From an uncultured Alphaproteobacteria bacterium (GTDB lineage Bacteria > Pseudomonadota > Alphaproteobacteria > RF32 > CAG-239): a DNA stretch of 64,000 nucleotides. The notes beneath the pieces are model-generated. The model was not told the origin of the DNA, searched no databases, and worked only from the letters and a program-made list of their open reading frames with translations. This document shows, in pieces, positions 43,044 through 51,921 of the stretch (its first letter is position 1; every line of letters begins with the position of its first letter). Location: NCBI GenBank assembly GCA_910577205.1, contig CAJTMA010000006.1, positions 19,448 to 83,447 of the forward strand, read 5' to 3'. Both the position numbers and the translations under genes were made by a program.

Positions 43044-43801
43044 TATCTTTCTTTCACAAATTCGGCATAGCCTTTTTCTTCCAGCTCCAGCGCCAAATCT
43101 TTGTTGCCGGATTTGACAATATGCCCGTCAGAAAAAACGTGTACAAAATCAGGCACAATATAATTCAGCAGGCGTTGATAGTGGGTAATAACCAACATGG
43201 AACGATGTTCGTCCCGCAAGGCATTAACCCCTTCAGCCACAACTTTCAAAGCATCAATATCCAAACCGGAATCGGCTTCGTCCAAAATAGCAAAAGACGG
43301 CTTTAGAATTGCCATTTGCAGTGTTTCAAGGCGTTTTTTCTCACCACCGGAAAAGCCGACATTAACAAACCGCTTGAGCATATCATTGTCTATTCCCAAT
43401 TTGCGGCCTTCCTCACGCAGAAGCTTAATAAATTGGACATTGTCCAATTCAGGCAGATGCTGATGGGCGCGAACCGCGTTGACAGCGTGTTTTAAAAATG
43501 TTGATGTCGGCACACCGGGAATTTCTACCGGATACTGCATTATCAGGAAAACACCTTCGCGCGCCCGTTCTTCGGTAGACATTGCCAGCAGGTCTTTGCC
43601 TTTGAAACGCACAGAACCGCTCGTTACCTCATAACCGGGCTTACCGCTTAAGACATAGGAAAGCGTAGACTTTCCGGCGCCGTTCGGCCCCATAATCGCG
43701 TGAACTTCTCCCTCATTAATCGTGAGGTTAAAGTTTTTGATAATTTCCCTGTCGCCGACACGGGCATACAGTTCTTCGATTTCCAATAGCGGTGTTTTCA
43801 T
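43043..43801 (-). CDS. sufC: SufC ATPase
   Basis: 252 aa ABC-type ATPase: Walker A GPNGAGKST (about residues 38-46), signature SGGEKKR, Walker B SFAILDEADSGLD. Drives conformational change of the SufBCD scaffold in the cytoplasm. It begins 10 bp after the 52-aa small gene with AAGGAT upstream. Confidence 0.97.
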   Translation of the reverse strand: MKTPLLEIEELYARVGDREIIKNFNLTINEGEVHAIMGPNGAGKSTLSYVLSGKPGYEVTSGSVRFKGKDLLAMSTEERAREGVFLIMQYPVEIPGVPTSTFLKHAVNAVRAHQHLPELDNVQFIKLLREEGRKLGIDNDMLKRFVNVGFSGGEKKRLETLQMAILKPSFAILDEADSGLDIDALKVVAEGVNALRDEHRSMLVITHYQRLLNYIVPDFVHVFSDGHIVKSGNKDLALELEEKGYAEFVKER

Positions 43802-43811
43802 TCATTTATCC

Positions 43812-43970
43812 TTATTCGGCGGCGAGGGCTGCCTTCAACTGTGAGAGCAGGCTCTCGACTTCCCCTTCACGGATGGTTTTTACCTGATGTTCCCTTTCCA
43901 GAATTTCAGCGGCAACAGCAGACATTCTGGTTAAAACTTCTAACATTTCTTGTTGATTGTTCTTAGACAT
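43812..43970 (-). CDS. Small helical protein within the suf operon (52 aa)
   Basis: A 52-codon frame sits exactly in the gap between sufB and sufC: it starts 2 bp after the sufB stop and ends 10 bp before the sufC ATG. The product, MSKNNQQEMLEVLTRMSAVA, then AEILEREHQVKTIREGE and VESLLSQLKAALAAE, is predicted to be one or two amphipathic helices. GGATAG at the end of sufB could serve as ribosome-binding site. Without this gene the operon would have an unexplained gap of 170 bp, so I believe it is coded. It could be a regulator or partner of SufC; no known family is recognised. Confidence 0.68.
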   Translation of the reverse strand: MSKNNQQEMLEVLTRMSAVAAEILEREHQVKTIREGEVESLLSQLKAALAAE

Positions 43971-43972
43971 TT

Positions 43973-45418
43973 CTATCCTACACTTCCTTCTAAGCTGATG
44001 TTGATTAATTTCGCTGCCTCAATGGCAAATTCCATTGGCAGGTGTTGCATAACTTCCTTACAGAAGCCATTGACAATCAGACTGACGGCTTCTTCTTCGC
44101 CAATTCCTCTTTGGAGGCAGTAAAAAAGTTGCTCGTCGCTGATTTTTGAGGTGGTCGCCTCATGCTCGATGACCGCCGATTTGTTGCGGTTTTCGATATA
44201 AGGCACAGTATGTGACCCGCAGTTGCGACCGATTAACAGGCTGTCACACTGCGAATAATTGCGAGCGCCGGAGGCTTTGGGAGCCACACGCACCAGCCCG
44301 CGATAAGTCTGATTAGAAAAGCCGGCAGAGATACCTTTGGAAATGATTTTTGAAGTGGTATTTTTACCGATATGAATCATTTTTGTTCCGGTATCAGCCT
44401 GCTGGCGATTGTTGGTGATTGCCACAGAATAAAATTCGCCAACCGAATTATCCCCCTGCAGCACGCAAGACGGATATTTCCACGTTACGGCAGAACCGGT
44501 TTCAACTTGCGTCCAGGAAATTTTGGAATTTATGCCGCGGCAGGCCGCCCGTTTGGTCACAAAGTTATAAACGCCGCCTTTGCCGTCTTTGTCGCCGGGA
44601 TACCAGTTTTGCACGGTGGAATATTTCACTTCGGCATTATTCAGCACCACGATTTCCACAATAGCGGCGTGAAGCTGGTTTTCGTCACGCTGCGGCGCGG
44701 TACAGCCTTCTAAATAAGAAACATAGCTGTCATCTTCGGCAATAATCAAGGTGCGCTCAAACTGCCCGGTATTTTTGGCATTAATGCGGAAATAGGTCGA
44801 CAATTCCATCGGGCAGCGCACGCCTTTGGGAATAAACACAAAAGAACCGTCCGTAAATACCGCAGAGTTCAGGCAGGCAAAAAAGTTATCGGTATAAGGC
44901 ACAACCGACCCCAGATATTGTTTCACCAAATCAGGATGTTCACGGACAGCCTCCGAGATAGAACAGAAAATAACGCCTTTTTCCGCCAGCTTGTCACGGT
45001 AAGTGGTGGCAACAGACACGCTGTCAAAAACTGCATCGACAGCCACGACACCGGCCAAAGCTTCTTGCTCTTTAAGAGGAATCCCTAATTTTTCATATGT
45101 TTTTAAAAGTTCCGAATCGACCTCGTCCAGACTCTTTGGTGCGACTTTTTGTTTGGGCGCGGAGTAATAATACAGACTTTGGTAATCTACTGTGTCATAA
45201 GCCAGTTTCGCCCAAGACGGCTCTTTCATCGTCTGCCAAAACTCAAAAGCTTTCAGACGCCAGTCCAGCAGCCATTCCGGTTCATTTTTTTTGCGGGAAA
45301 TAAGGCGGATAATATCTTCGTTTAAGCCCATAGGAACGGTTTCGGAATCAATGTCCGTCACAAAGCCATATTTGTATTTATCACCGCTTTCATCGATGAT
45401 TTGGGGCTGGTCTTTCAT
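43973..45418 (-). CDS. sufB: Fe-S assembly scaffold subunit SufB
   Basis: 481 aa from the ATG at 45418, which has AGGA five bases upstream (an ATG two codons earlier is possible). Typical SufB features: CAVFTDGSFVFIPKG-like LNSAVFTDGSFVFIPKGVRC, YLEGCTAPQRDENQLHAA, KISWTQVETGSAVTWKYPSC and EHEATTSKISDEQLFYC with the cluster-related Cys and Glu. It is the first gene of the SUF cluster; no IscR-type regulator gene precedes it in the window. The 190 bp upstream are AT-rich and should hold the promoter shared with the divergent PAS gene. Confidence 0.96.
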   Translation of the reverse strand: MKDQPQIIDESGDKYKYGFVTDIDSETVPMGLNEDIIRLISRKKNEPEWLLDWRLKAFEFWQTMKEPSWAKLAYDTVDYQSLYYYSAPKQKVAPKSLDEVDSELLKTYEKLGIPLKEQEALAGVVAVDAVFDSVSVATTYRDKLAEKGVIFCSISEAVREHPDLVKQYLGSVVPYTDNFFACLNSAVFTDGSFVFIPKGVRCPMELSTYFRINAKNTGQFERTLIIAEDDSYVSYLEGCTAPQRDENQLHAAIVEIVVLNNAEVKYSTVQNWYPGDKDGKGGVYNFVTKRAACRGINSKISWTQVETGSAVTWKYPSCVLQGDNSVGEFYSVAITNNRQQADTGTKMIHIGKNTTSKIISKGISAGFSNQTYRGLVRVAPKASGARNYSQCDSLLIGRNCGSHTVPYIENRNKSAVIEHEATTSKISDEQLFYCLQRGIGEEEAVSLIVNGFCKEVMQHLPMEFAIEAAKLINISLEGSVG

Positions 45419-45608
45419 ATCCATCCTGACTTTATAATTTGTTTATCTTAACTGTTTAGTTATAGGGACAAACGGTTAAAATCGTGTAAATTTTATAAAT
45501 TCAGCCCTAAATTAAGGATATTTGCGGCAAAAAGCAACCTATATTTAATAAATATTTAGCTTTTGATTTTAGAATAACTGCATTCTTTAACTTAGAGGCG
45601 GATAAAAA

Positions 45609-46637
45609 ATGGTATATTTAAGCATATTCTGCGCAGCACTGGCGCTTTATGCCTTGTTTTTGAACCGGAGAATTACGGTTCTGAAGAAGAATCTGAAAGA
45701 ACTCATCCAAGAGAATGAGCGGCAGACAACCGAAAACAGCCCGACTTTGAGCGATATTTATTTCAAAGTCGACCGCGATATGGTGATTACTTATGCCAAT
45801 GACGCCACCTTTAAAATTACAGGTTTCACGCAGGACGAGCTGCTAAACAAATCATTGTTCGGAACATTAATGGAAGACAGCGATGCCAACCAGAAAACCA
45901 TGTTTTCAGCCTTAAACAAAGTCGGCAAAAGACAGGCAACCATTAATAATGATTTGATTTTGCTTCATAAAGACGGCAAAAAATATCTGATGCGATGCCG
46001 TTTTCGCCCTTTGTTGGATGAGGTTTTGGTCTGCGAGGGTATGAGCCTGATGTGCAAAGACTACAGCCAGCCGGAAGTTTTGCAGGAAAAACTGAAAATC
46101 TATCAGAACCGCGATATTCTGCTTACGGCTGATATTCTTAATGAAGACGGCTTTCTGGAACGCCTGGAGCACGATTTCAAACGGGCAAAGCGCTATAATC
46201 ACGATTTTTCGCTGGTTGTGGCCGAACTGAGCGATATTTATGATTTCATCAATAAAGGAATCGACTTTGAAACCGGTGACAAAATGCTGAAAAGCGTTGC
46301 GGATTTATGCTTGCAGGAAGCAGGCGGCACACACTGGGTCGGGCGCTTTGATAAAACGAAATTCGGCATTGCCCTGTGCAACACCCCGCGGGAACAGGCC
46401 GTAGAAATCAGCCAAAGACTGCAAGAGAAAATTATCCAATGCATCCGCAGCTTGGGCGTTGACGAATATAATGCCGAGATGTTTGTCATCTCATACACCA
46501 ACCGCAAAGACTATAATGACACAGCAGATTTTATGCTGGCCCGGGTACGGCGGCACATCCAAGCAGCCCTGCGCACACGCAAATACGGCATAATTTCGTC
46601 AGATATTCAACGAATTAAGCCGGCTGGCGGACGCTAA
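45609..46637 (+). CDS. Membrane-anchored PAS protein with degenerate GGDEF domain
   Basis: 342 aa. One N-terminal membrane segment (about residues 1-18) and a short coiled coil lead to a PAS domain (about 46-155, SDIYFKVDRDMVITYANDAT). The C-terminal 165 residues follow the GGDEF fold (FLERLEHDFKRAKRYNHDFS, then LKSVADLCLQEA), but the signature region reads WVGRFDKTKF instead of RxGGDEF. It is thus unlikely to make cyclic-di-GMP and may bind a nucleotide or act as a sensor. Divergent from sufB; regulation may be shared. Confidence 0.78.
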   Translation: MVYLSIFCAALALYALFLNRRITVLKKNLKELIQENERQTTENSPTLSDIYFKVDRDMVITYANDATFKITGFTQDELLNKSLFGTLMEDSDANQKTMFSALNKVGKRQATINNDLILLHKDGKKYLMRCRFRPLLDEVLVCEGMSLMCKDYSQPEVLQEKLKIYQNRDILLTADILNEDGFLERLEHDFKRAKRYNHDFSLVVAELSDIYDFINKGIDFETGDKMLKSVADLCLQEAGGTHWVGRFDKTKFGIALCNTPREQAVEISQRLQEKIIQCIRSLGVDEYNAEMFVISYTNRKDYNDTADFMLARVRRHIQAALRTRKYGIISSDIQRIKPAGGR

Positions 46638-46695
46638 TAAAATATTAAATTATTGCAGCTAGACTAAGGGCAGTGTTCACTAATAAGGTTCTAAC

Positions 46696-47637
46696 GTGGT
46701 TAAAACCCGCAAAATATTATGGGCCTTGTCCGCCATTATCTGGCTGACAACTGGCTGCTCTTTCAACTCCGGGCAGGTGCAACTGCTTAACTGGAGTTGG
46801 TTTGGCACGCCGGATGTAATTACCGTTCAGCGCGGGGACACGCTTTACAGCATCTCAAAACGTTATAATGTGCCGTTGCGCGATTTGATTGAAGCCAACA
46901 ATCTGACACCGCCTTATACGCTGGTTATCGGAAGACAGCTGCGCCTGCCCACCGCCAAATTTCATACGGTTTGCAAAGGCGACACCTTATACAATATCTC
47001 CAAGCGCTATAATGTCGACGTCACCACATTAAGCAAACTCAATAATTTGCAAGCGCCATATACTTTGTCCATCGGGCAGCGGCTGGCCATTCCGGGCAGC
47101 GTCGGCGGAAGCAGTGACAGCTATACTCCCGAACCGGTCAAAACCACACAGAAAAGCAGCAGCTTCAGTTTCTGGAAGCCAGCACCGAAAAAAACAACCT
47201 CTTCGTCTTCAACCGTTAAGAAGACAACAACAGCCAAGCCTGCCAGCCCCAGCAAATATCGCAAAAACAAATTTGCATGGCCGCTCAAAGGCACGATTGT
47301 TTCCAAATACGGCACTATCGGCAAAGGCCGCAATAATGACGGCATCAACATCAAAGCAACTCTCGGTGCGGCGGTTAAAGCGGCGGACTCCGGACGGGTC
47401 GCTTATGCCGGAAACGAGCTGAAAGGTTTCGGAAACCTCATTCTCATCAAGCATGATGACGGCTGGATTACCGCCTATGCCCACAATGACCGCCTGTTTG
47501 TCAAAAAAGGCCAGCGCGTGCGCAAAGGGGAGAAGATAGCCGCAGCAGGCTCAACCGGCAGCGTTAACTCACCGCAGCTCCACTTTGAAATCCGCTCCGG
47601 CAAAAAGGCGCTTAATCCGCTCAATTATTTGCCCTAA
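46696..47637 (+). CDS. LysM-LytM lipoprotein, NlpD/DipM-like
   Basis: 313 aa, GTG start with AAGG seven bases upstream. Lipobox LTTGC gives Cys21 as the lipidated residue. Two LysM peptidoglycan-binding domains (about 42-85 and 90-133) are followed by a Ser/Thr/Lys linker and a LytM/M23 domain (about 193-313). Two of the three zinc ligands are lost: the HxGxD motif reads NDGIN (Asn214, Asn218), while His263 and His296 remain. Such inactive LytM proteins activate cell-wall amidases during cell division. Outer-membrane or periplasmic location is inferred. Confidence 0.87.
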   Translation: MVKTRKILWALSAIIWLTTGCSFNSGQVQLLNWSWFGTPDVITVQRGDTLYSISKRYNVPLRDLIEANNLTPPYTLVIGRQLRLPTAKFHTVCKGDTLYNISKRYNVDVTTLSKLNNLQAPYTLSIGQRLAIPGSVGGSSDSYTPEPVKTTQKSSSFSFWKPAPKKTTSSSSTVKKTTTAKPASPSKYRKNKFAWPLKGTIVSKYGTIGKGRNNDGINIKATLGAAVKAADSGRVAYAGNELKGFGNLILIKHDDGWITAYAHNDRLFVKKGQRVRKGEKIAAAGSTGSVNSPQLHFEIRSGKKALNPLNYLP

Positions 47638-47767
47638 CTGCCGGACGAATGATTGCGGCTATAGTGCTTTTTATCTAAAAAATTGTTAGATTTGTGTATT
47701 TTTCCTGTTGTTATGCGGCAATATTGGTGTATATTCGTTGCAGTTAATAATTTAAATGGAGAAAAAA

Positions 47768-48136
47768 ATGTTTATCAGTGAAGCAATGGCGCAAGCCGCC
47801 GATGCCGTGACTACTTCAGCCCAGGGATCATTATCCGGGACATTAATCCAACTGGGGCTTATCTTCGTTATTTTCTACGTTATTCTCATCCGCCCGCAAC
47901 AGAAACGGATGAAAGAACATGACCAGTTGTTGTCGTCAATCAAAAAAGGCGACCGGATTATCACCGGCGGCGGCATTTACGGCAAAGTGGTCAAGGCTGA
48001 CGAAAGCCCGGAACTGGTCGTTGAAATTGCCGAAGGCGTCAACATCACTGTAAACCGCATGACCGTCCGCGATGTGGTTAATCCGCAGCCTAAAGCTCCG
48101 GCTAATGCCAACAAAAAATCCAAATCAAAAAAATAA
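47768..48136 (+). CDS. yajC: Sec translocase accessory subunit YajC
   Basis: 122 aa from the ATG at 47768 (GGAG six bases upstream). A single membrane helix (LIQLGLIFVIFYVILIRP) is followed by QQKRMKEHDQLLSSIKKGDR and the YajC beta domain (ITGGGIYGKVVK). It associates with SecDF at the inner membrane. yajC-secD-secF is the classic operon order and is intact here. Confidence 0.96.
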   Translation: MFISEAMAQAADAVTTSAQGSLSGTLIQLGLIFVIFYVILIRPQQKRMKEHDQLLSSIKKGDRIITGGGIYGKVVKADESPELVVEIAEGVNITVNRMTVRDVVNPQPKAPANANKKSKSKK

Positions 48137-48150
48137 TCAAGGGACAGCAT

Positions 48151-49695
48151 ATGTATAAATTATCTCGTTCACGGATTATGATAATCCTGGCTATTTGTTT
48201 ATTGGGTATCTTTTTTGCTATTCCCAATATGCTGAGCGACACATCAAAACTGCCGAAATGGTGGCAGCCGGTTAATCTGGGGTTAGACTTGCAGGGCGGT
48301 TCAAATCTGCTGTTGGAAGTTAAAATGGACGATGTTCTGAAGGAAAGAATGTCAACGATTGAAGATTCCGTCCGTCAGGTTTTGCGCGAAGACAAAATCC
48401 GCTATCAAAACCTGAAAGCCGGCGAGGATTCCGTTAAAGTCAAAATCGAAAATGCCAATTCCCGCGCTAAAGCGGTCAGCAAATTCAACAAAGTTGACGA
48501 CGGCTTGGTTATCTCTGAAGAAGATGACGGAACAGTTGTCATCTCTTACAGCGATACGGCTCTTAACCAGTTAAAGGCTAAGGTGGTTGACCAGTCTATT
48601 GAGATTGTTCGTCGCCGTATTGACGAACTGGGCACTAAAGAGCCGGTCATTCAGCGCCAAGGCAGCGATCGAATCGTTGTACAGCTGCCGGGGCTGCAAA
48701 ATCCGGAATATGTCAAAACCCTGCTCGGCAAGACAGCCAAAATGGCTTTCCATTTGGTTGACAGTCGTTCTACGGCTGCAGATGCGCGCCGCGGCAAGCT
48801 GAGCACGACTTCCCGCTTGATTAACAGTACCGACGGCGAAACGCTGGTTATCAGCCGCAAGCCGGTTGTCGGCGGCGAAAACCTGATTGACGCCCAACCG
48901 TCTTTCCAAGAAGGAGATCCGGTTGTCAGCTTCAAATTTAACGGTTTAGGCGGCAAAAAATTTGGTGAAGCCACCAAAAACAATATCGGCGAACGCTTGG
49001 CAATTGTCCTTGACAACGAAGTTATTTCCGCTCCGGTTATCCAAAGCGCCATTTTAGGCGGCAGCGGCGTTATCAGCGGTAACTTTACGGTTAAGTCAGC
49101 CAGCGATTTGGCTTTACTCCTGCGTTCAGGCGCTCTGCCCGCTCCACTGGAAGTTCTGGAAGAAAGAACCGTCGGCGCAGGTTTGGGAGCTGATTCCATC
49201 CGCGAAGGCGTTTACGCTTCCATTATCGGTTTAATTGCCGTTGTCGTATTCATGATTGCAGCTTACGGCCTGTTTGGCGTATTCACCACGATTACGGTCT
49301 TTATCAACCTGTTCCTGATGCTGGGTATTTTAAGCTTTATCGGCGCGACCCTGACGCTTCCGGGCATTGCCGGTATTATTCTGACTATCGGTATGGCAGT
49401 AGACGCGAATGTGCTGATTTTTGAAAGAATGCGTGAGGAAGTTAAAAACGGACGCTCGACCAAAGACGCGGCCGAAGCCGGCTTTACCGAAGCCTGGTCT
49501 ACTATTCTGGACTCCAACCTGACAACCTTGGTAGCGGCGGCAGTCCTGTTTTACTTTGGGTCCGGCCCGGTACGCGGCTTTGCCGTTACGCTGGCCATCG
49601 GTATTGCCACTTCCATGTTTACGTCGGTAACGGTTACCCGGGTAATTATCGCTTCGTGGATAGCCAAATATAAACCGACCAAACTGCCAATTTAA
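48151..49695 (+). CDS. secD: Protein translocase subunit SecD
   Basis: 514 aa. N-terminal membrane helix, large periplasmic domain (LGLDLQGGSNLLLEV near the start) and five C-terminal helices with GMAVDANVLIFERMREE, the conserved RND/SecD motif that takes part in proton-driven pulling of proteins. It starts 14 bp after yajC with AAGGGACAGC upstream and is followed by secF after 15 bp. Confidence 0.97.
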   Translation: MYKLSRSRIMIILAICLLGIFFAIPNMLSDTSKLPKWWQPVNLGLDLQGGSNLLLEVKMDDVLKERMSTIEDSVRQVLREDKIRYQNLKAGEDSVKVKIENANSRAKAVSKFNKVDDGLVISEEDDGTVVISYSDTALNQLKAKVVDQSIEIVRRRIDELGTKEPVIQRQGSDRIVVQLPGLQNPEYVKTLLGKTAKMAFHLVDSRSTAADARRGKLSTTSRLINSTDGETLVISRKPVVGGENLIDAQPSFQEGDPVVSFKFNGLGGKKFGEATKNNIGERLAIVLDNEVISAPVIQSAILGGSGVISGNFTVKSASDLALLLRSGALPAPLEVLEERTVGAGLGADSIREGVYASIIGLIAVVVFMIAAYGLFGVFTTITVFINLFLMLGILSFIGATLTLPGIAGIILTIGMAVDANVLIFERMREEVKNGRSTKDAAEAGFTEAWSTILDSNLTTLVAAAVLFYFGSGPVRGFAVTLAIGIATSMFTSVTVTRVIIASWIAKYKPTKLPI

Positions 49696-49710
49696 GTTAA
49701 GGAATAGAAT

Positions 49711-50655
49711 ATGAGAATTTTCAGTTGGGTTACCAAAGACACTAATATCAATTTTATGGGCGCTCGCAAGCTTACTTATGCTTTGTCAGCCCTGATGGTT
49801 GTCTTATCCATTGTATGCATTGCCGTTAAGGGATTTAATTACGGCATTGATTTTTCCGGCGGTATTCTGATGGAAGTCAGCAGTAACACTCCGGTCAATC
49901 TTGAAGAAATCCGCAAAAAGGTTAATCAGGTTGATTTGGATGATGTCAACTTGCAGACTGTTGGCGATACGGGCACAGAATTTATTATCCGCGCGCAAGC
50001 CAAAGAGTTAAACGAAAAAGAACAAATGGCTGCGGTTAATAAAATCAAGCAGGTTCTGGGCAGCGAGAATTATGAATTTCGCCGCGTTGAACTGGTTGGC
50101 CCGCAAGTAGGCGATGAGTTGAAAAAAGCCGGTGTGATTGCTTCTGTGATTGCTATTCTGGCAATCTCGCTATACATCTGGTTTCGCTTTGAATGGCAGT
50201 TTGCACTGGGCGCGCTGATTGGTCTGGTTCACGACATTCTGACGACTGTCGGCCTGCTGTCATTGTTTGGCATGGACTTCAGCTTAACAACGGTTGCGGC
50301 AATTTTGACTTTGGCCGGTTATTCGGTCAATGACACGGTTGTTACTTATGACCGTATCCGTGAGAATCTGCGCAAATACCGTAAAATGCCGCAGGAAGAA
50401 CTGCTGAACAAAAGTATTAACGATATTTTCTCCCGTACGATTTTGACAGGCTTGACAACGTTTCTGGCGGCATCAGCCTTGTTAGCATTCGGCGGCGATA
50501 CGTTAAGAAGCTTCTCCTTTACGATTGTTTGGGGCGTGGTTGTCGGAACATATTCGTCAATCTATGTATCCGCAGTTATGCTGAACCTGTTTGATTTGCG
50601 TGCAACGCAAGAAGCTAAAGAACAGGTTATTAACCCGTTCGGCAACGTGGATTAA
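49711..50655 (+). CDS. secF: Protein translocase subunit SecF
   Basis: 314 aa. N-terminal helix, FNYGIDFSGGILMEV, and five further helices with LAGYSVNDTVVTYDRIREN, the SecF counterpart of the SecD motif. Completes yajC-secD-secF. Stop codon is followed by a terminator at 50671. Confidence 0.97.
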   Translation: MRIFSWVTKDTNINFMGARKLTYALSALMVVLSIVCIAVKGFNYGIDFSGGILMEVSSNTPVNLEEIRKKVNQVDLDDVNLQTVGDTGTEFIIRAQAKELNEKEQMAAVNKIKQVLGSENYEFRRVELVGPQVGDELKKAGVIASVIAILAISLYIWFRFEWQFALGALIGLVHDILTTVGLLSLFGMDFSLTTVAAILTLAGYSVNDTVVTYDRIRENLRKYRKMPQEELLNKSINDIFSRTILTGLTTFLAASALLAFGGDTLRSFSFTIVWGVVVGTYSSIYVSAVMLNLFDLRATQEAKEQVINPFGNVD

Positions 50656-50670
50656 GCGATAAGGCACAAG

Positions 50671-50703
50671 AAAGCCCCTTGCTTTGGCAAGGGGCTTTTT
50701 TTG
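50671..50703. terminator. Terminator of secF and HTH copy C
   Basis: AAAGCCCCTTGC tttg GCAAGGGGCTTTTTTT. Same stem as at 33739 and 34325. Convergent HTH copy C ends 3 bp away, so it may act for both. Confidence 0.88.
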
Positions 50704-50705
50704 CG

Positions 50706-50951
50706 TCAGGCGATGTCCTCCAGTTCTATTTTGATTTTGCAGTTGTAAAACCCGGCCAGATAACTGAGCATCCCCCAGTGAACATAAGCCTTGCCGCTTT
50801 CCACTTGGTCGAAATAATGCGGCGAAACACTGACTTTCATCGCCAATTCGTCGAGCGTCATCTTTTGCGATAACCGCCGCTCATAAAACTGCCGCCCTAA
50901 ATGCGCAAAGGTTTCCTGATTATTTTTTCTGATTTGTTTTTTAGTTAACAT
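50706..50951 (-). CDS. XRE-family HTH regulator, copy C
   Basis: 81 aa from the ATG at 50951 (GGAG six bases upstream). Same protein as copy B except Val for Ile in GKAYVHWGML. The near-identity of the genes at 34 and 51 kb, with differing flanks, means recent duplication or gene conversion. A structured RNA with its own promoter and terminator lies 67 bp upstream in the same orientation. Here the palindromic repeat seen in copies A and B is absent and a different 60-bp spacer is present. Confidence 0.88.
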   Translation of the reverse strand: MLTKKQIRKNNQETFAHLGRQFYERRLSQKMTLDELAMKVSVSPHYFDQVESGKAYVHWGMLSYLAGFYNCKIKIELEDIA

Positions 50952-51017
50952 TTCCAACTCCATTTTTGTTTTGCATACCATTAACCGCATTGCGAAAACG
51001 GATGATGACATGAGGTT

Positions 51018-51178
51018 AAAACAAAACCCCGCTTCAAAACGAAGCGGGGGGAGTTGACAACTGTAACAGAACAGTCCGGGTTATTCGCGCATAGCCTTAT
51101 CTCCCCGGCTCCCCTCAAAAGGAGTCGTTCTTTTTCTGTTAGGAGTTGTCATACTCCGCAGCCTGTCTCCGGACTGCG
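51018..51178 (-). ncRNA. Structured RNA of the RNA/HTH cassette, copy C
   Basis: About 161 nt. P1 uses 51169-51176 with 51072-51079 (CAGTCCGG type). P2 uses 51144-51151 with 51055-51062 (TGACAACT and its complement on the transcript), again crossed with P1. The terminator stem is CCCCGCTTC / GAAGCGGGG, different from copies A and B but perfectly paired, followed by TTTTGTTTT. A single extra T at 51131-51135 (five T against four) shifts the overlapping open frame, arguing that this is not a protein gene. Upstream 60 bp are shared with copy A. Confidence 0.8.
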
Positions 51179-51184
51179 AAAATG

Positions 51185-51212
51185 ATTGTAAGGCAAAATA
51201 GTTAATTTGCAA
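51185..51212 (-). promoter_or_regulatory. Promoter of structured RNA C
   Basis: Minus-strand TTGCAA (51207-51212) and TACAAT (51185-51190) with a 16-base spacer, as in copies A and B. Confidence 0.65.
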
Positions 51213-51227
51213 TGAAAAAACACTTTA

Positions 51228-51290
51228 CCCGGCGGGGTATTGGTCTTATTTCAGTTGCTGAGATTACTTCGTCACTCGTTCCTCGTGATG
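51228..51290. repeat. Dispersed repeat upstream of cassette C
   Basis: Matches 459-520 with only a few changes (for example GTTGCTGAGATTACTTCGTC against GTTGCCGAGATTACTTCGTC). The following 51291-51465 is AT-rich and shows no gene; it should hold the promoter of the next gene. Confidence 0.6.
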
Positions 51291-51465
51291 GCAGGTCAGT
51301 AAAAACAAAACATCAGAAATAAGCATTAATCGCTTATTAACCCTTTAGCTATATCCTATGGTTAGAAATACAATTTTTTTTTAGTGAGTTTGTCCTTAAG
51401 GGGACTTGCAAATTAAAAAAACTTATGCTACATAAACGTTACGGAATAAAAATGGATGTTATATC

Positions 51466-51825
51466 ATGATTATTGATGGTAACAATAAAAAGCAAAGAAG
51501 TATTTTAACAAATAAATGCTTCTATCAAACGACCGCAAAAATTATGCGCGACTTTGAAGAAAAAGGCTATGCCAATTCCGCCGATGAAACCGCAAAGGTC
51601 ATTTCGGCCTATCACGATGTGGTTAAAAAACGCACCAAAAACAATTTTAATTCCGACTATAATGCCGCTTTTCAAAGAATAGACAACGCAATCGCGACGC
51701 TTGCCAATAAAGTCTTTTATGACTATGACAAGAAGAGTTATGACTATGCGTACAAATCATTTGAAGAGTTTGACCATATTAACGCAATTGTCGGCCGCCA
51801 ACGCGTTAAACACACCTCCCTCTAA
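51466..51825 (+). CDS. Small soluble protein of unknown function (119 aa)
   Basis: 119 aa with no signal or membrane segment: mostly helical and rich in Lys, Asn, Asp and Tyr (AKIMRDFEEKGYANSADETA, FYDYDKKSYDYAYKSFEEFD). The ATG at 51466 has GGAT upstream. No family recognised. It stands alone between cassette C and gpsA. Confidence 0.65.
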   Translation: MIIDGNNKKQRSILTNKCFYQTTAKIMRDFEEKGYANSADETAKVISAYHDVVKKRTKNNFNSDYNAAFQRIDNAIATLANKVFYDYDKKSYDYAYKSFEEFDHINAIVGRQRVKHTSL

Positions 51826-51921
51826 CCTGCTTTGTGATTAGTTTAGTCCTCTATTGCAATTCAAAATAAATTGCGATAAGTTGGCTTTATTCTGTTTTTG
51901 AACTATGCAAAGGACTATGTC

